From assembly GCA_964429995.1 (NCBI GenBank), contig CAYSDY010000008.1, positions 1 to 35,045 of the forward strand: a DNA stretch of 35,045 nt, in the 5' to 3' direction. Within the stretch, counting starts at the first letter, position 1, and every line of letters starts with the position of its first letter. The position numbers and the translations under genes are program-made. The notes under the pieces were generated by a model. The model did no database searches. It had not been told where the DNA came from and saw nothing but the letters and a program-made list of their open reading frames with translations. The DNA is from UBA583 sp964429995 (GTDB lineage Archaea > Nanobdellota > Nanobdellia > Woesearchaeales > UBA583). This document shows, one piece after another, positions 1 to 8,299 of the stretch.

Positions 1-147
1 TTCTTTTTGGCTCAATATTTTCAATAAGAAAATACTAAGCTGCTATTGAAAAATTTATTAATTAAGAAATATTTGTTAAATATTACTTAACTCCGAACGG
101 AGCCCATCAATCTTGATTTTTACATAAATTTTTGTACATCATAATAT
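1..147. other. Left-edge non-coding stretch with two hairpins
   Basis: No coding region is visible here. Two inverted repeats stand out. One has 9-bp arms at 18-26 and 44-52 (TTTTCAATA / TATTGAAAA). The other is the compact hairpin CTCCGAACGGAG at 91-102, a small G+C-rich island in an otherwise A+T-rich background. They lie downstream of the GH13 gene and could act as its 3' processing or termination region, or belong to an RNA gene continuing past the window edge. The short arms could also be chance. Confidence 0.3.
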
Positions 148-2148
148 CTATTGTTTTTTTATTTCTTTTAAAACTATCACCTCGTATGGTCTTAATTCAA
201 AAAGCTCTATTTCTCTTTCAAGTTTCTCAAAATTACAACTTTTTTGGTTGACAAGAATTTCTCCTTCTATTGAAACATCTTTTATACCTGCATATTTTTT
301 TTGATCAGAATTAAATATCACAACATAATCATTCTTAGACAACAATCCAACCTTATAGTTGAAAAAATTCCAATTTGATGTGTTTATGATTACCACAAAG
401 TTATCTTTATCACTACTTCTGCTTACAACCACAACCTTGTTTTTATCATCTATATTTAAAATTTTACGATTTTTTACATTAATAGGAGCAAATGCCTCAT
501 CATCTAAAATCTTGTTGATTTTTGTCTTAAAACCAACAAGATCATGACTTATTTGGTTCTTCTCAATCATACTCCAATCTATTGCAGAATTATGTTCAAA
601 TGTCCCTTCTTGCAATAAAAATGTCTGCAAAAGATCCAAAGTTCTTCCTTCGCAACAAAAAGATATTATTGCTTCCATAACTTTTATCTTACCTATTGCA
701 TGAATTGAATTTTTTGTTTCTGATTTTACCATACAATTATAGGCATAAGCACCTGTACACCTCATGCTCATAAGTCCAGCAGCAGCATCATGATTATGAA
801 AATCTGCCATGGTAGAATTTGATTTTCCCCACTCCTGTTCATCAATGACATGTTTTATTGGCCATACTGAATTTTTATCAGCCGATAAAAACATATAGTC
901 CGTGTGAAAATAATAAGTTAATCTTGATGAATTATAACATGTTGCACCTAATGCTCTTGGATTACTATCAATATCTGCAACAAGCATTTTAGAATTATCA
1001 CCATAATAGTAATGTGCTTCATAATTGATTATTGCAGATGGATTATAAGAATAAATAAGTTTATTTGTTTCTCTTAAGAATGTTCTTCCATTCTCTCTTT
1101 CATTCCCATCACCATTTGCTCCATATCTTATGATTCCATCTATGTTATCTATCCTAAATGAATCTATTCTATAATTTTTCATAAAAAAAACCGCAATTTC
1201 AGTATAGAATTTTCTAACATTAGAATTATCAAAATCTATTCTTTTAGTACCCCAAAAAGTTTCATCTTTAAGATAAAGCATTTCATTATTTTCCTTAAGC
1301 CAAGCATGAACACCAAAATTATTACTTTCATGCATAAATATCTTATAATCCTTATATGGAACATGACCTATAACAAGATCCATCATAACCGCAATTCCTT
1401 CTTTATGAAATTCATCTATCATCATTAAAAATTCATCTACATCTCCCCAATTTTTTTGTATTGCATAATGAAAAGGAATAAGATATCTTAATTTCCAGTT
1501 ATTACCATCTATACATTGATTAAAAGGTAAAAACTGAACAACATTAAAACCCATCTCTTTTATTTTTTTTATAACACCTGATGTTCTTATGAATTTATAT
1601 GTATTCTTATCACCCAAAGAGTATCCAATTTGTAAATTCTCATCTTTAAAATTGGAAATAAGGCCAAAAAGATCTGTCTGTATAACTTTTACTGCCTTTT
1701 TTTTCAAATCAACAAAGTCATATTTAAGTTTATAAGAACTATTTGATTCAAAATCCCAAAAAACAGAATTTCCATTATCTGCAAAATATGTTGTTGCAGG
1801 ATCACAAAGATACATTACGTTTTTGCTTCTTGAATCTTTTATCAGGAATTTATATTCATCTTTATGTAAGATTTCATCAATTATTATGCTTGATACTCCA
1901 TTATCATTTTTTAGCCTGTATTTTTCAAGTTTTTCAGCATTATCCCCCCAACTGTTAAACTGGCCAATTATGTAAATATCCCAAAATCTATTTTCATTAA
2001 GCACATCAAATTGAACTTTTTTTGCATTCCCATCTTTATCTCTTGTCAATACTTTGTACCCAAACGTATTGTCAAAAGTTAAAATGTTTTTTTCAGCAAC
2101 AGGATTTGCAAACATTTTTTCCCATTGATAATCATATTCTTGACTCAT
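148..2148 (-). CDS. GH13-family alpha-glucan enzyme, branching-enzyme-like
   Basis: Predicted cytoplasmic glycoside hydrolase family 13 protein of 666 aa, without a signal peptide. An N-terminal CBM48/E-set-like domain (about residues 50-106, with the pattern GQFNSW and YKFLIKD) precedes a TIM barrel. All four GH13 signature regions are readable: D257...H262 (region I), R332 and nucleophile D334 (region II), acid/base E377 (region III), and H453-D454 (region IV, NHDAAAG, like the SHDEV of branching enzymes). The C-terminus looks like the usual beta domain. CBM48 plus this region IV favours a 1,4-alpha-glucan branching enzyme or close relative acting on glycogen or maltodextrin. A debranching or hydrolytic role cannot be excluded. 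No other glycogen gene lies nearby. A TATA box sits 26.5 nt upstream of the ATG, supporting this start. Confidence 0.85.
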   Translation of the reverse strand: MSQEYDYQWEKMFANPVAEKNILTFDNTFGYKVLTRDKDGNAKKVQFDVLNENRFWDIYIIGQFNSWGDNAEKLEKYRLKNDNGVSSIIIDEILHKDEYKFLIKDSRSKNVMYLCDPATTYFADNGNSVFWDFESNSSYKLKYDFVDLKKKAVKVIQTDLFGLISNFKDENLQIGYSLGDKNTYKFIRTSGVIKKIKEMGFNVVQFLPFNQCIDGNNWKLRYLIPFHYAIQKNWGDVDEFLMMIDEFHKEGIAVMMDLVIGHVPYKDYKIFMHESNNFGVHAWLKENNEMLYLKDETFWGTKRIDFDNSNVRKFYTEIAVFFMKNYRIDSFRIDNIDGIIRYGANGDGNERENGRTFLRETNKLIYSYNPSAIINYEAHYYYGDNSKMLVADIDSNPRALGATCYNSSRLTYYFHTDYMFLSADKNSVWPIKHVIDEQEWGKSNSTMADFHNHDAAAGLMSMRCTGAYAYNCMVKSETKNSIHAIGKIKVMEAIISFCCEGRTLDLLQTFLLQEGTFEHNSAIDWSMIEKNQISHDLVGFKTKINKILDDEAFAPINVKNRKILNIDDKNKVVVVSRSSDKDNFVVIINTSNWNFFNYKVGLLSKNDYVVIFNSDQKKYAGIKDVSIEGEILVNQKSCNFEKLEREIELFELRPYEVIVLKEIKKQ

Positions 2149-2170
2149 AATTATAAAAACAATTATACAT

Positions 2171-2178
2171 TTTATAAA
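2171..2178 (-). promoter_or_regulatory. TATA box of the GH13 gene
   Basis: TTTATAAA centred 26.5 nt upstream of the ATG at 2148. This is the spacing expected for a leaderless archaeal transcript. Confidence 0.7.
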
Positions 2179-2225
2179 TTTTACATTTATATTACAGTAA
2201 TTATTTTTTTTTAATAGAAGATTAC

Positions 2226-2407
2226 AAAAAACCTATAAAACAAAAATCGCAAAATTTGAGTTATCCCCACAATAAATAATAAGATATTTATCACCCAATT
2301 TTTTTTACTGCGATTTTTGATCATTCCTTTGATTGTTCCACCACATAGCAGTGTAGTATTAAAAGGAATAAATTTGGAATTGAACTTGTTCAATTCAGGC
2401 TTATAAG
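2226..2407 (-). ncRNA. Candidate structured small RNA between rtcB and the GH13 gene
   Basis: The 319-base gap 2149-2467 holds closely packed inverted repeats: 11-bp arms 2241-2251/2309-2319 (CAAAAATCGCA / TGCGATTTTTG) enclosing a smaller 7-bp repeat, 8-bp arms 2323-2330/2362-2369 (ATTCCTTT / AAAGGAAT), and a tight hairpin 2377-2385/2388-2396 (GAATTGAAC / GTTCAATTC). Read on the minus strand, a TATA-like CTTATAAG at 2400-2407 would start transcription near 2377, and U-rich stretches follow the last stem near 2225-2240. That arrangement suits a separate RNA of about 150 nt. Alternatively, an ATG at 2324 opens a 37-aa reading frame with one hydrophobic segment (small membrane protein). Individual stems of this size are expected by chance in A+T-rich DNA, so only the clustering is suggestive. 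Confidence 0.3.
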
Positions 2408-2467
2408 GGTTTTTCCTAACACTCTTCTAAGAATTTTAGGGTTTTTCAAAAGTCTCAATAAATAATT

Positions 2468-3625
2468 TTACCCTTTAAAGTTTATCAATGGAGTTAAATG
2501 ATCAACTACAAGAACACTTTTTTTTTGCATATTCATGACATCATATATGTTTTTGTATGCACAAGGTGCTTCATCAATAAAACTTTCATCTCTACGACAA
2601 ACAACATTTTGTATCTGATTGCAAAAATCATTAAACATTATTCTCTCTTTTGCAACTTTTCTACTAAACTTTCTTCCTGCACCATGTGAAGAACTAAATA
2701 AAAATTCATAATTCCCCAATCCTAAAACAAGAAAACACCCATCCCTCATGTTAGCAGGAATAATCCCTTTCTCATCTTTTTTAGCAGACACAGCACCTTT
2801 TCTGTGAATAATAGATGAATCATTGCATATTACTGCATGATTATGACTATTATTAGCAAACACTTCAAAATTTAATTTTTCACCAATTATTTTTTCTATA
2901 ACATCAACTACATCATAAGCCATACTCAACCTATTAAGTTGTGCATATTTGATTGCAAAATCCATAGCCCTTACATAATCAATCCCCTCTTTTGAAGAAA
3001 TATCTAAGCCTGGATATCCACTTCTGCATTTTGCTATTTCCATATATCTTTCAGCTATTTTTTTACCAACATTTCTAGAACCACTATGTATAACTATCCA
3101 TATATTAAATGAAGAATCAAAATCAATTTCGATAAAATGATTTCCACTGCCCAATGTTCCAAAATTATTGTCTGTAATCTGTGATTTTAAAAGTTTATAA
3201 TCCTCATGATTATAATCTATATTCTTCTTAAAATCACATACAAGTTTTTTATATTCAAGAAATATTGCCCTTTTTTTATCTTGATTCATATTGTAAAGTG
3301 AAACACCCATTGGAATTTTAGATGTTACTGATTTAAAAATAGTTTCTTTGTTTGCACAGATTTGTTCATAAAATCTATTACTATCAACAAGTTTTAATGC
3401 TAAAACTCCACAACCTATATCAAAACCAATCCACTGAGGAACAATTATTTTCTCTGTTTCTATAACACTTCCAATAGGTGCAAAATATCCACTATGAGCA
3501 TCTGGCATAAGAGATGCCCTCTTAACAAAATTATTTAAAATACACTCTTCAAATTGTTCTTTTGTTTCATTATCATATTCTAGAGCAAAATTAGAAATCT
3601 TAACAACCACAATACTTTTAAACAT
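2468..3625 (-). CDS. rtcB: RtcB-family tRNA-splicing/RNA-repair ligase
   Basis: Predicted 3'-phosphate/5'-OH RNA ligase (GTP- and Mn2+-dependent), which in archaea joins tRNA exons after intron removal. Family motifs in order: MPDAHSG near residue 40, metal-binding D69 and C72 in DIGCGV, H163 in GTLGSGNHF, H180 in IHSGSRNVG, the SHNHA histidines at 261/263, HRKGA near 274, and H314 in SSHGAGR, the histidine that carries GMP in characterised RtcB proteins. At 385 aa it is nearer the short E. coli-like type than the roughly 480-aa archaeal form, so it could be a repair ligase rather than the main tRNA ligase. It is a single gene; a TTTTAAAA element lies about 30 nt upstream. Confidence 0.9.
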   Translation of the reverse strand: MFKSIVVVKISNFALEYDNETKEQFEECILNNFVKRASLMPDAHSGYFAPIGSVIETEKIIVPQWIGFDIGCGVLALKLVDSNRFYEQICANKETIFKSVTSKIPMGVSLYNMNQDKKRAIFLEYKKLVCDFKKNIDYNHEDYKLLKSQITDNNFGTLGSGNHFIEIDFDSSFNIWIVIHSGSRNVGKKIAERYMEIAKCRSGYPGLDISSKEGIDYVRAMDFAIKYAQLNRLSMAYDVVDVIEKIIGEKLNFEVFANNSHNHAVICNDSSIIHRKGAVSAKKDEKGIIPANMRDGCFLVLGLGNYEFLFSSSHGAGRKFSRKVAKERIMFNDFCNQIQNVVCRRDESFIDEAPCAYKNIYDVMNMQKKSVLVVDHLTPLINFKG

Positions 3626-3651
3626 ATCTTCTTTGTTTTAAAAATTTACCG

Positions 3652-3659
3652 TTTTAAAA
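3652..3659 (-). promoter_or_regulatory. TATA-like element of rtcB
   Basis: TTTTAAAA centred 30.5 nt upstream of the ATG at 3625, implying a leader of at most a few nucleotides. Confidence 0.5.
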
Positions 3660-3687
3660 TAAAAGTAAAAAATGTTTTTTAAAATTC

Positions 3688-4950
3688 TCAATATCTTAAT
3701 GCATCTACCGGTTTTAATTTGGATGCATTTCTTGCAGGTACAAGACCAGAAAACATGCCTATCATCATCGAAAAAAACAAAGCCCAAAATATTATCTTAA
3801 AACTTACTACACTTAATACACTTATCCCAGTCACACCAGTTGCACTAATTATTGCATATCCACCCAAAAGTGCTAATAAAAGACCTATTATAACACCTAT
3901 TAATCCACCCGCCAAACCTAAAAATCCTGAATTAAATAAAAATATCAACAATATATCTTTATTTTTTGCTCCTATTGCTTTCATTATTCCTATTTCTTTT
4001 GTTTTTTCAAGTACTGAAGTAAACATGGTATTTGCAATTCCCACACTTCCAACAAGAACAGATATTCCTGCAAACCCTACAAGAACAAAAGTTATTACAT
4101 CAAGTATTGTATTAATAGACTTTAATGCTTCATCCTTACCTGTAAGATAATAATTAGGCCTATCCTTACTTAAAGAACGTCTACTCTTATCTAACCGTTG
4201 AGAAATAGTATTTTTTGCATCTTCAACATCATACCCCTTAGCAACTTTTATATTCATGGCATGGTACATATCTTCATAATTTACACCTGATGGCAGGTTT
4301 GCATCAAAATTGGGATTTATCAATACAATAGATTGATATTCCTGCCTTAAAAATTCCTGAACATCTTTTAATGGCATTATAAAACCGCTAACTCCTGCAA
4401 AAATATCCTTATTTCTATATATTCCAACTACACGAAACATCTGACCATCTATTTCAAGCATACTTCCAACGCGTAATTTCTTATCAAACGTCTTATTAAC
4501 ATCATTCTCATCAACAAGTACCACTTTTTCATCTGCAGATCTTAATTCTCTTCCTTTTATTATTTCAATAGTAGAATAAAACTTATTGAATACATCAGTA
4601 TCTGTTCCCATATACCTTATGTCTACAGATTCTCCCATGTATGTGGTGTTTTTTGATATTCTTATGATACGCTCGACATCATCAACCTCGTTAAGTTTTT
4701 TTAAAGTTTCATAGTCTTTTATAGTTAATTCATTTGATCCTTCTTCACTCCAACCCGAATAAAGATTCAAAATATCTATTCCAGTATCTCCTAATTTATT
4801 ATTCACCTCTGTTTTTATCCCTTGCCCAAATGATAGTATTGTTGTAACAGAACTTACAGCAATAATGATACCTATTATTGTAAGCCATGATCTTAATTTT
4901 GAATGTTTCAACATTTTAAGTGCCATTTTAAGGCATCTGACAAATTTCAT
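3688..4950 (-). CDS. MacB/FtsX-type ABC transporter permease
   Basis: Membrane subunit of a MacB/LolCDE-like ABC system, 420 aa. It has the usual layout: one N-terminal membrane helix (about residues 20-45, LRSWLTIIGIIIAV), a long extracytoplasmic MacB_PCD-type domain (about 50-275), then three C-terminal helices containing the FtsX signature (GSVGIANTMFTSVLEKTKEIGIMKAIGA, about 300-330), ending VPARNASKLKPVDALRY. These systems usually transmit ATP hydrolysis mechanically to an extracellular domain rather than pumping through a channel. It is the last gene of an operon, 11 nt after the COG1361-type gene and downstream of the ATPase. The exported substrate cannot be read from the sequence. Confidence 0.88.
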   Translation of the reverse strand: MKFVRCLKMALKMLKHSKLRSWLTIIGIIIAVSSVTTILSFGQGIKTEVNNKLGDTGIDILNLYSGWSEEGSNELTIKDYETLKKLNEVDDVERIIRISKNTTYMGESVDIRYMGTDTDVFNKFYSTIEIIKGRELRSADEKVVLVDENDVNKTFDKKLRVGSMLEIDGQMFRVVGIYRNKDIFAGVSGFIMPLKDVQEFLRQEYQSIVLINPNFDANLPSGVNYEDMYHAMNIKVAKGYDVEDAKNTISQRLDKSRRSLSKDRPNYYLTGKDEALKSINTILDVITFVLVGFAGISVLVGSVGIANTMFTSVLEKTKEIGIMKAIGAKNKDILLIFLFNSGFLGLAGGLIGVIIGLLLALLGGYAIISATGVTGISVLSVVSFKIIFWALFFSMMIGMFSGLVPARNASKLKPVDALRY

Positions 4951-4961
4951 TTTCTAATCTC

Positions 4962-6239
4962 TTATTTTTTAGCCCTAAATCTTTTGTTTCTAACAAACAC
5001 TACCAATCCCACAATTACTAAAACAACAAATAGCAAACCATATTTTACAATACCTAATAAACCAACCTCTTGTGATTTTACATCATTAATTTTACTACTA
5101 CTTAAAATATTCATATTAAGTTCTAATGTCTTATTAAAAGATTGCCTATTTCCTATAGTATCAGTATATTTCACAACAAAAGTTACATTATGCTTTTCAA
5201 CATTGCCAAGATTTTTCAACTTAAAATCCGCTGATGTATAAGATCCTTTTTTAATATTTCCAATAACTATTGAACTTGTACCCTCAATCTTTAAGATATC
5301 ATCTTCAATCAAATGTATAACTACTGAATTTGCATCATTTGAGCCAATATTTGCTATATTAAAAGTTGATTCATCATTATTAAACTCATAAAAGCTTATA
5401 TCAAACTCTGTATTTCCACCAACATAGATTCCAGCCTTACTGTTAACTTCTCTTCTTTTATTTGTCTCAACAGTTCCTGCCTCAGTTATTTTCTGCAAGG
5501 CTTCAACATCATCATAAACAAGATTAAGATTTATTTTATACAATTTTGGAACTGTATTTACATCAGATATAACATCAAAAGAAACATTAACCGTTTCTCC
5601 AACCTTTACGCTATCTATATATTTTGCATTTCCAGAACCAACAGGAAGAATTATATCATCCGTGCTTTCCCATGAAAACATAACATTTCTTAAATTGGAC
5701 TTACCAACATTTTTAATTCCAAAAACAAGTTCAGTTTTTTGCCCTGGAACAAGGTTTTCAACATTTATACTGGATATTTCAGCATTAGCCTGACTATCAA
5801 CTTTTACATACACAGTTTTTGTAAAGCCCTGTTGCTGGTAACCCTCCCTATAAACCCGAATATCTAAAGGATAAGTCCCTTCTTTTATGTTATCTTCAAC
5901 TTTTAACTTAAATTTTAAAACAACCAATCCGTCACTTGATTTTGATGTACCATATGAAGTATATGGTAAAATTGTTCCCACTTTTTTAATTAAAGATTCA
6001 TCAGGATACTCTTTAAAAGGATATGATGTTATTACCTGTACATAATAGTTATCAAGAGCCTTGTCTCCCTGATTTTCTATTGCAATATTTAATTCTAAAT
6101 CTTCTCCTGCTTTAACTGGATCAGGTTTTTGATTTAAAAGCTTTACAAATATTCCTGAACCCGAATCAGAAGCATAAGCAAAAGTGCTTAGCAAAACTAA
6201 TACTAACATAAAAGCCGATATATTTTTTACAATTTTCAT
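4962..6239 (-). CDS. Secreted COG1361/CARDB-like beta-rich protein, membrane-anchored
   Basis: 425 aa with an N-terminal signal peptide (about residues 1-23, ending near TFAYA), a long series of Ig-like/CARDB or NEW3-type beta domains, and a C-terminal membrane helix (about 392-415) followed by a basic tail. The repeated pattern NxGxxxLxNVxVxL is typical of archaeal S-layer-like COG1361 proteins. It overlaps the upstream ATPase gene by 4 nt (ATGA) and precedes the permease, an arrangement I recall from other archaea. It probably works outside the cell as a partner of the MacB-like permease, as a substrate-binding or envelope-tethering component. The exact role is inference. Confidence 0.8.
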   Translation of the reverse strand: MKIVKNISAFMLVLVLLSTFAYASDSGSGIFVKLLNQKPDPVKAGEDLELNIAIENQGDKALDNYYVQVITSYPFKEYPDESLIKKVGTILPYTSYGTSKSSDGLVVLKFKLKVEDNIKEGTYPLDIRVYREGYQQQGFTKTVYVKVDSQANAEISSINVENLVPGQKTELVFGIKNVGKSNLRNVMFSWESTDDIILPVGSGNAKYIDSVKVGETVNVSFDVISDVNTVPKLYKINLNLVYDDVEALQKITEAGTVETNKRREVNSKAGIYVGGNTEFDISFYEFNNDESTFNIANIGSNDANSVVIHLIEDDILKIEGTSSIVIGNIKKGSYTSADFKLKNLGNVEKHNVTFVVKYTDTIGNRQSFNKTLELNMNILSSSKINDVKSQEVGLLGIVKYGLLFVVLVIVGLVVFVRNKRFRAKK

Positions 6240-6928
6240 TTTTTTTTAAGATTACTTTTTTGAGAAATTATTTTACCATCTCTTAATTCAACAATGGTAT
6301 TTGCATATTTTGCAAGATTCATGTCATGAGTTATCATAACTATTGTTTTACCTTTATTTTTCCAAAGATCATCAAGTATATTAAGAACCTGAAAACCTGT
6401 TTTTGAATCCAATGCTCCTGTTGGTTCATCAGCAAGTATTATATCAGGTTCGGCAACAAGACTTCTTGCAATAGATACTCTTTGTTGTTGTCCACCAGAC
6501 AACTGTGATGGAAGATGTTGCATCTTATCATTAAGACCTACCAATTTTAAACAGTCAATTGCTCTAATTTTAGCATTTTTTTCATTAATGTCTAAAAATT
6601 CTAAAGGCAACATTACATTTTCTAAAGCAGACATCTTTTCAATAAGGTTATACTGTTGAAATATAAATCCAATTTTTTTACCTCTTAATTCTGATAAATC
6701 AGATTCAGATAAAGAGGATATATCGTGTCCGTGAAGATATATCTGTCCATTTGTTGGAATGTCAAGACAACCTATCATGTTCATCATTGTAGATTTTCCA
6801 GACCCAGAACTTCCAACAATAGCAACAAAGTCTCCTTCATTTATATCAAGATTTATATCAGATAATGCCCTAACAGCAACTTCTCCCATCTGATATATTT
6901 TTGATACCCCTTTCATACTTATAATCAT
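6236..6928 (-). CDS. ABC transporter ATP-binding protein, LolD/MacB type
   Basis: 230-aa nucleotide-binding subunit. It shows Walker A GSSGSGKST (about residues 39-47), Q-loop FQQYN (about 90), the ABC signature LSGGQQQR (about 142), Walker B IILADEPTGALDS (about 160) and the switch histidine in MITHD (about 200). The D-loop text EPTGALDS and the overall length are typical of the LolD/MacB branch. It is the first gene of the three-gene operon; its stop overlaps the start of the COG1361-type gene by 4 nt. The first ATG (6928) was kept because the TATA box at 6955-6962 would place transcription start just in front of it. A second in-frame ATG lies at 6916. Confidence 0.93.
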   Translation of the reverse strand: MIISMKGVSKIYQMGEVAVRALSDINLDINEGDFVAIVGSSGSGKSTMMNMIGCLDIPTNGQIYLHGHDISSLSESDLSELRGKKIGFIFQQYNLIEKMSALENVMLPLEFLDINEKNAKIRAIDCLKLVGLNDKMQHLPSQLSGGQQQRVSIARSLVAEPDIILADEPTGALDSKTGFQVLNILDDLWKNKGKTIVMITHDMNLAKYANTIVELRDGKIISQKSNLKKK

Positions 6929-6954
6929 TTACAATCATAACACATAGTTAATCA

Positions 6955-6962
6955 TTTATAAA
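6955..6962 (-). promoter_or_regulatory. TATA box of the ABC operon
   Basis: TTTATAAA centred 30.5 nt upstream of the ATG at 6928; drives the ATPase, COG1361 protein and permease genes. Confidence 0.6.
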
Positions 6963-7057
6963 TAATATGAAAGATTACTCCTTATTTAAAATTTTTAACA
7001 ACAAAATTCTAATCCATTTTAAAAAATATTGTCATTTTTGCCTAGAATAACAAAAAA

Positions 7058-7065
7058 TTTATAAA
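7058..7065 (+). promoter_or_regulatory. TATA box upstream of the 7110 gene
   Basis: TTTATAAA centred 48.5 nt before the ATG at 7110. It would give a leader of about 20 nt, unlike most genes in the window, so this mRNA may not be leaderless. Confidence 0.45.
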
Positions 7066-7109
7066 TTAAGAAGTTACGAATCATATTTTGGGATTTATCC
7101 TACTTGAAA

Positions 7110-8237
7110 ATGATAAACAATAAAATGCTTTTAGAAAATTTGGCAGAAAAAATACATTCAATAACTTGTGGATATCCTCTTGATTCATGTTCAGGAGGAA
7201 GATTACTATACATACTTGGTATTAACCAAATGTATAAAGAAGGTTATGGATTTAATTTTCCACATGTTTCTTTAAGCGAACAGGAACAAATTTTACTGGT
7301 TCATAAAATTTTTGAGAGGATAAAACATGATGCAAAAGTTGCAAAACAATTTGGAACAACATTTTTTTCAAGTCTTTTTGGAAAAGGCTTAGATGCTAAT
7401 CCATTAGAAATAACATCAGAAGCTGATTTTTTAAAATATTTTGCAAATCAGATAATAAATGCAAGTTCTGATATACATGACAAAATAAGAAACAGTCCTG
7501 AGTATCCAATAATACATAAGAACCTTGAATCAATAATAAGTAACAATATTCAGGTAAACGAAAATCCTGTAAATCTTTGGGTTTACAATCACATAAACGC
7601 AGGAAGAGTTATTTCAAGGCAAAAGTCAATAAAAAGTGTTTTATCAAAATTTGACAAAAAAACAAATCTTATGTTTGATCCATCAGAAAATGAAATATAT
7701 GCATGGGAAAAAAATCAAGGAAAAAAATTCAATCTTGAAGAATATGTAAGATTTTGCATAGATCAAATGCATAAATCAATAACATCTGGTATGGACTTTT
7801 ATGAATTCAGTTACAAAACATCAGAAATTTCTGAAAAATATAAAGGAGTACAAGAAGTAATAGAGGGGATATACCTTGTAGATCTTGGAGGAACTAAGCT
7901 TATTGTAAATAATGAAAGCGAAATGAACTATGCATTACAAAGATTGTACGCAGATTATGAAGATTCAATACTTACAACAAAAACAAAAAACAATTATGCA
8001 CTTAAAAAAAAAGATGAAGCATTTGCAACAGGAATAAAAACTAAAGATGAAGGATGCTATCTAGAACTTAGAATGACTGATTTTTTTTCATGGATAAAAG
8101 CAGAATTGGGTGCAAACTCACATTTTGAATATAAGAAACAATCTGCAAACAAAAAATATAGTCCACTAGTAGAAATTATGTCATCTAATAGGAAAAAAGC
8201 GTTTAAAATGTATGAGTCATTAGTTAAAATTGCTTAA
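7110..8237 (+). CDS. Uncharacterised protein, 375 aa
   Basis: I do not recognise a family. The protein is soluble in appearance, without a signal peptide or membrane helices, and mixes alpha-helical charged segments with short beta stretches. The N-terminal 30 residues contain two cysteines (ITCGYPLDSCSGG). The middle has repeated lysine/serine-rich segments, and the C-terminal third (YLELRMTDFFSWIKAELG) is more hydrophobic. A TTG six bases upstream is in frame, but the ATG at 7110 is the simpler start. It stands alone, divergent from the ABC operon and 62 nt before a dihydrouridine synthase gene that has its own promoter. Codon use looks like its neighbours, so it is probably a real lineage-restricted gene. 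Confidence 0.75.
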   Translation: MINNKMLLENLAEKIHSITCGYPLDSCSGGRLLYILGINQMYKEGYGFNFPHVSLSEQEQILLVHKIFERIKHDAKVAKQFGTTFFSSLFGKGLDANPLEITSEADFLKYFANQIINASSDIHDKIRNSPEYPIIHKNLESIISNNIQVNENPVNLWVYNHINAGRVISRQKSIKSVLSKFDKKTNLMFDPSENEIYAWEKNQGKKFNLEEYVRFCIDQMHKSITSGMDFYEFSYKTSEISEKYKGVQEVIEGIYLVDLGGTKLIVNNESEMNYALQRLYADYEDSILTTKTKNNYALKKKDEAFATGIKTKDEGCYLELRMTDFFSWIKAELGANSHFEYKKQSANKKYSPLVEIMSSNRKKAFKMYESLVKIA

Positions 8238-8269
8238 AAACAAAAAAAAAGTACAAATATAAGAAAAAC

Positions 8270-8275
8270 TTAAAA
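8270..8275 (+). promoter_or_regulatory. TATA-like element of the first dihydrouridine synthase gene
   Basis: TTAAAA within CTTAAAAC, centred 27.5 nt before the ATG at 8300. It is weaker than the TTTATAAA boxes elsewhere. Confidence 0.4.
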
Positions 8276-8299
8276 CACACAAAACAATTCTTTTTTTTA

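Noticed and set aside
91..125. 5S rRNA-like fragment on the minus strand (CGGAGTTAAG)
   Set aside because: Only a short resemblance; the surrounding helices of 5S rRNA cannot be formed in the flanking A+T-rich sequence.
2211..2393. 60-aa minus-strand frame starting with TTG
   Set aside because: The non-ATG start falls inside a hairpin arm. At most the shorter 37-aa form from 2324 is plausible, and it is noted with the candidate RNA.
3719..4150. 143-aa plus-strand reading frame
   Set aside because: Lies antisense within the ABC permease gene, has the proline/isoleucine-rich composition of a shadow frame, and has no promoter.
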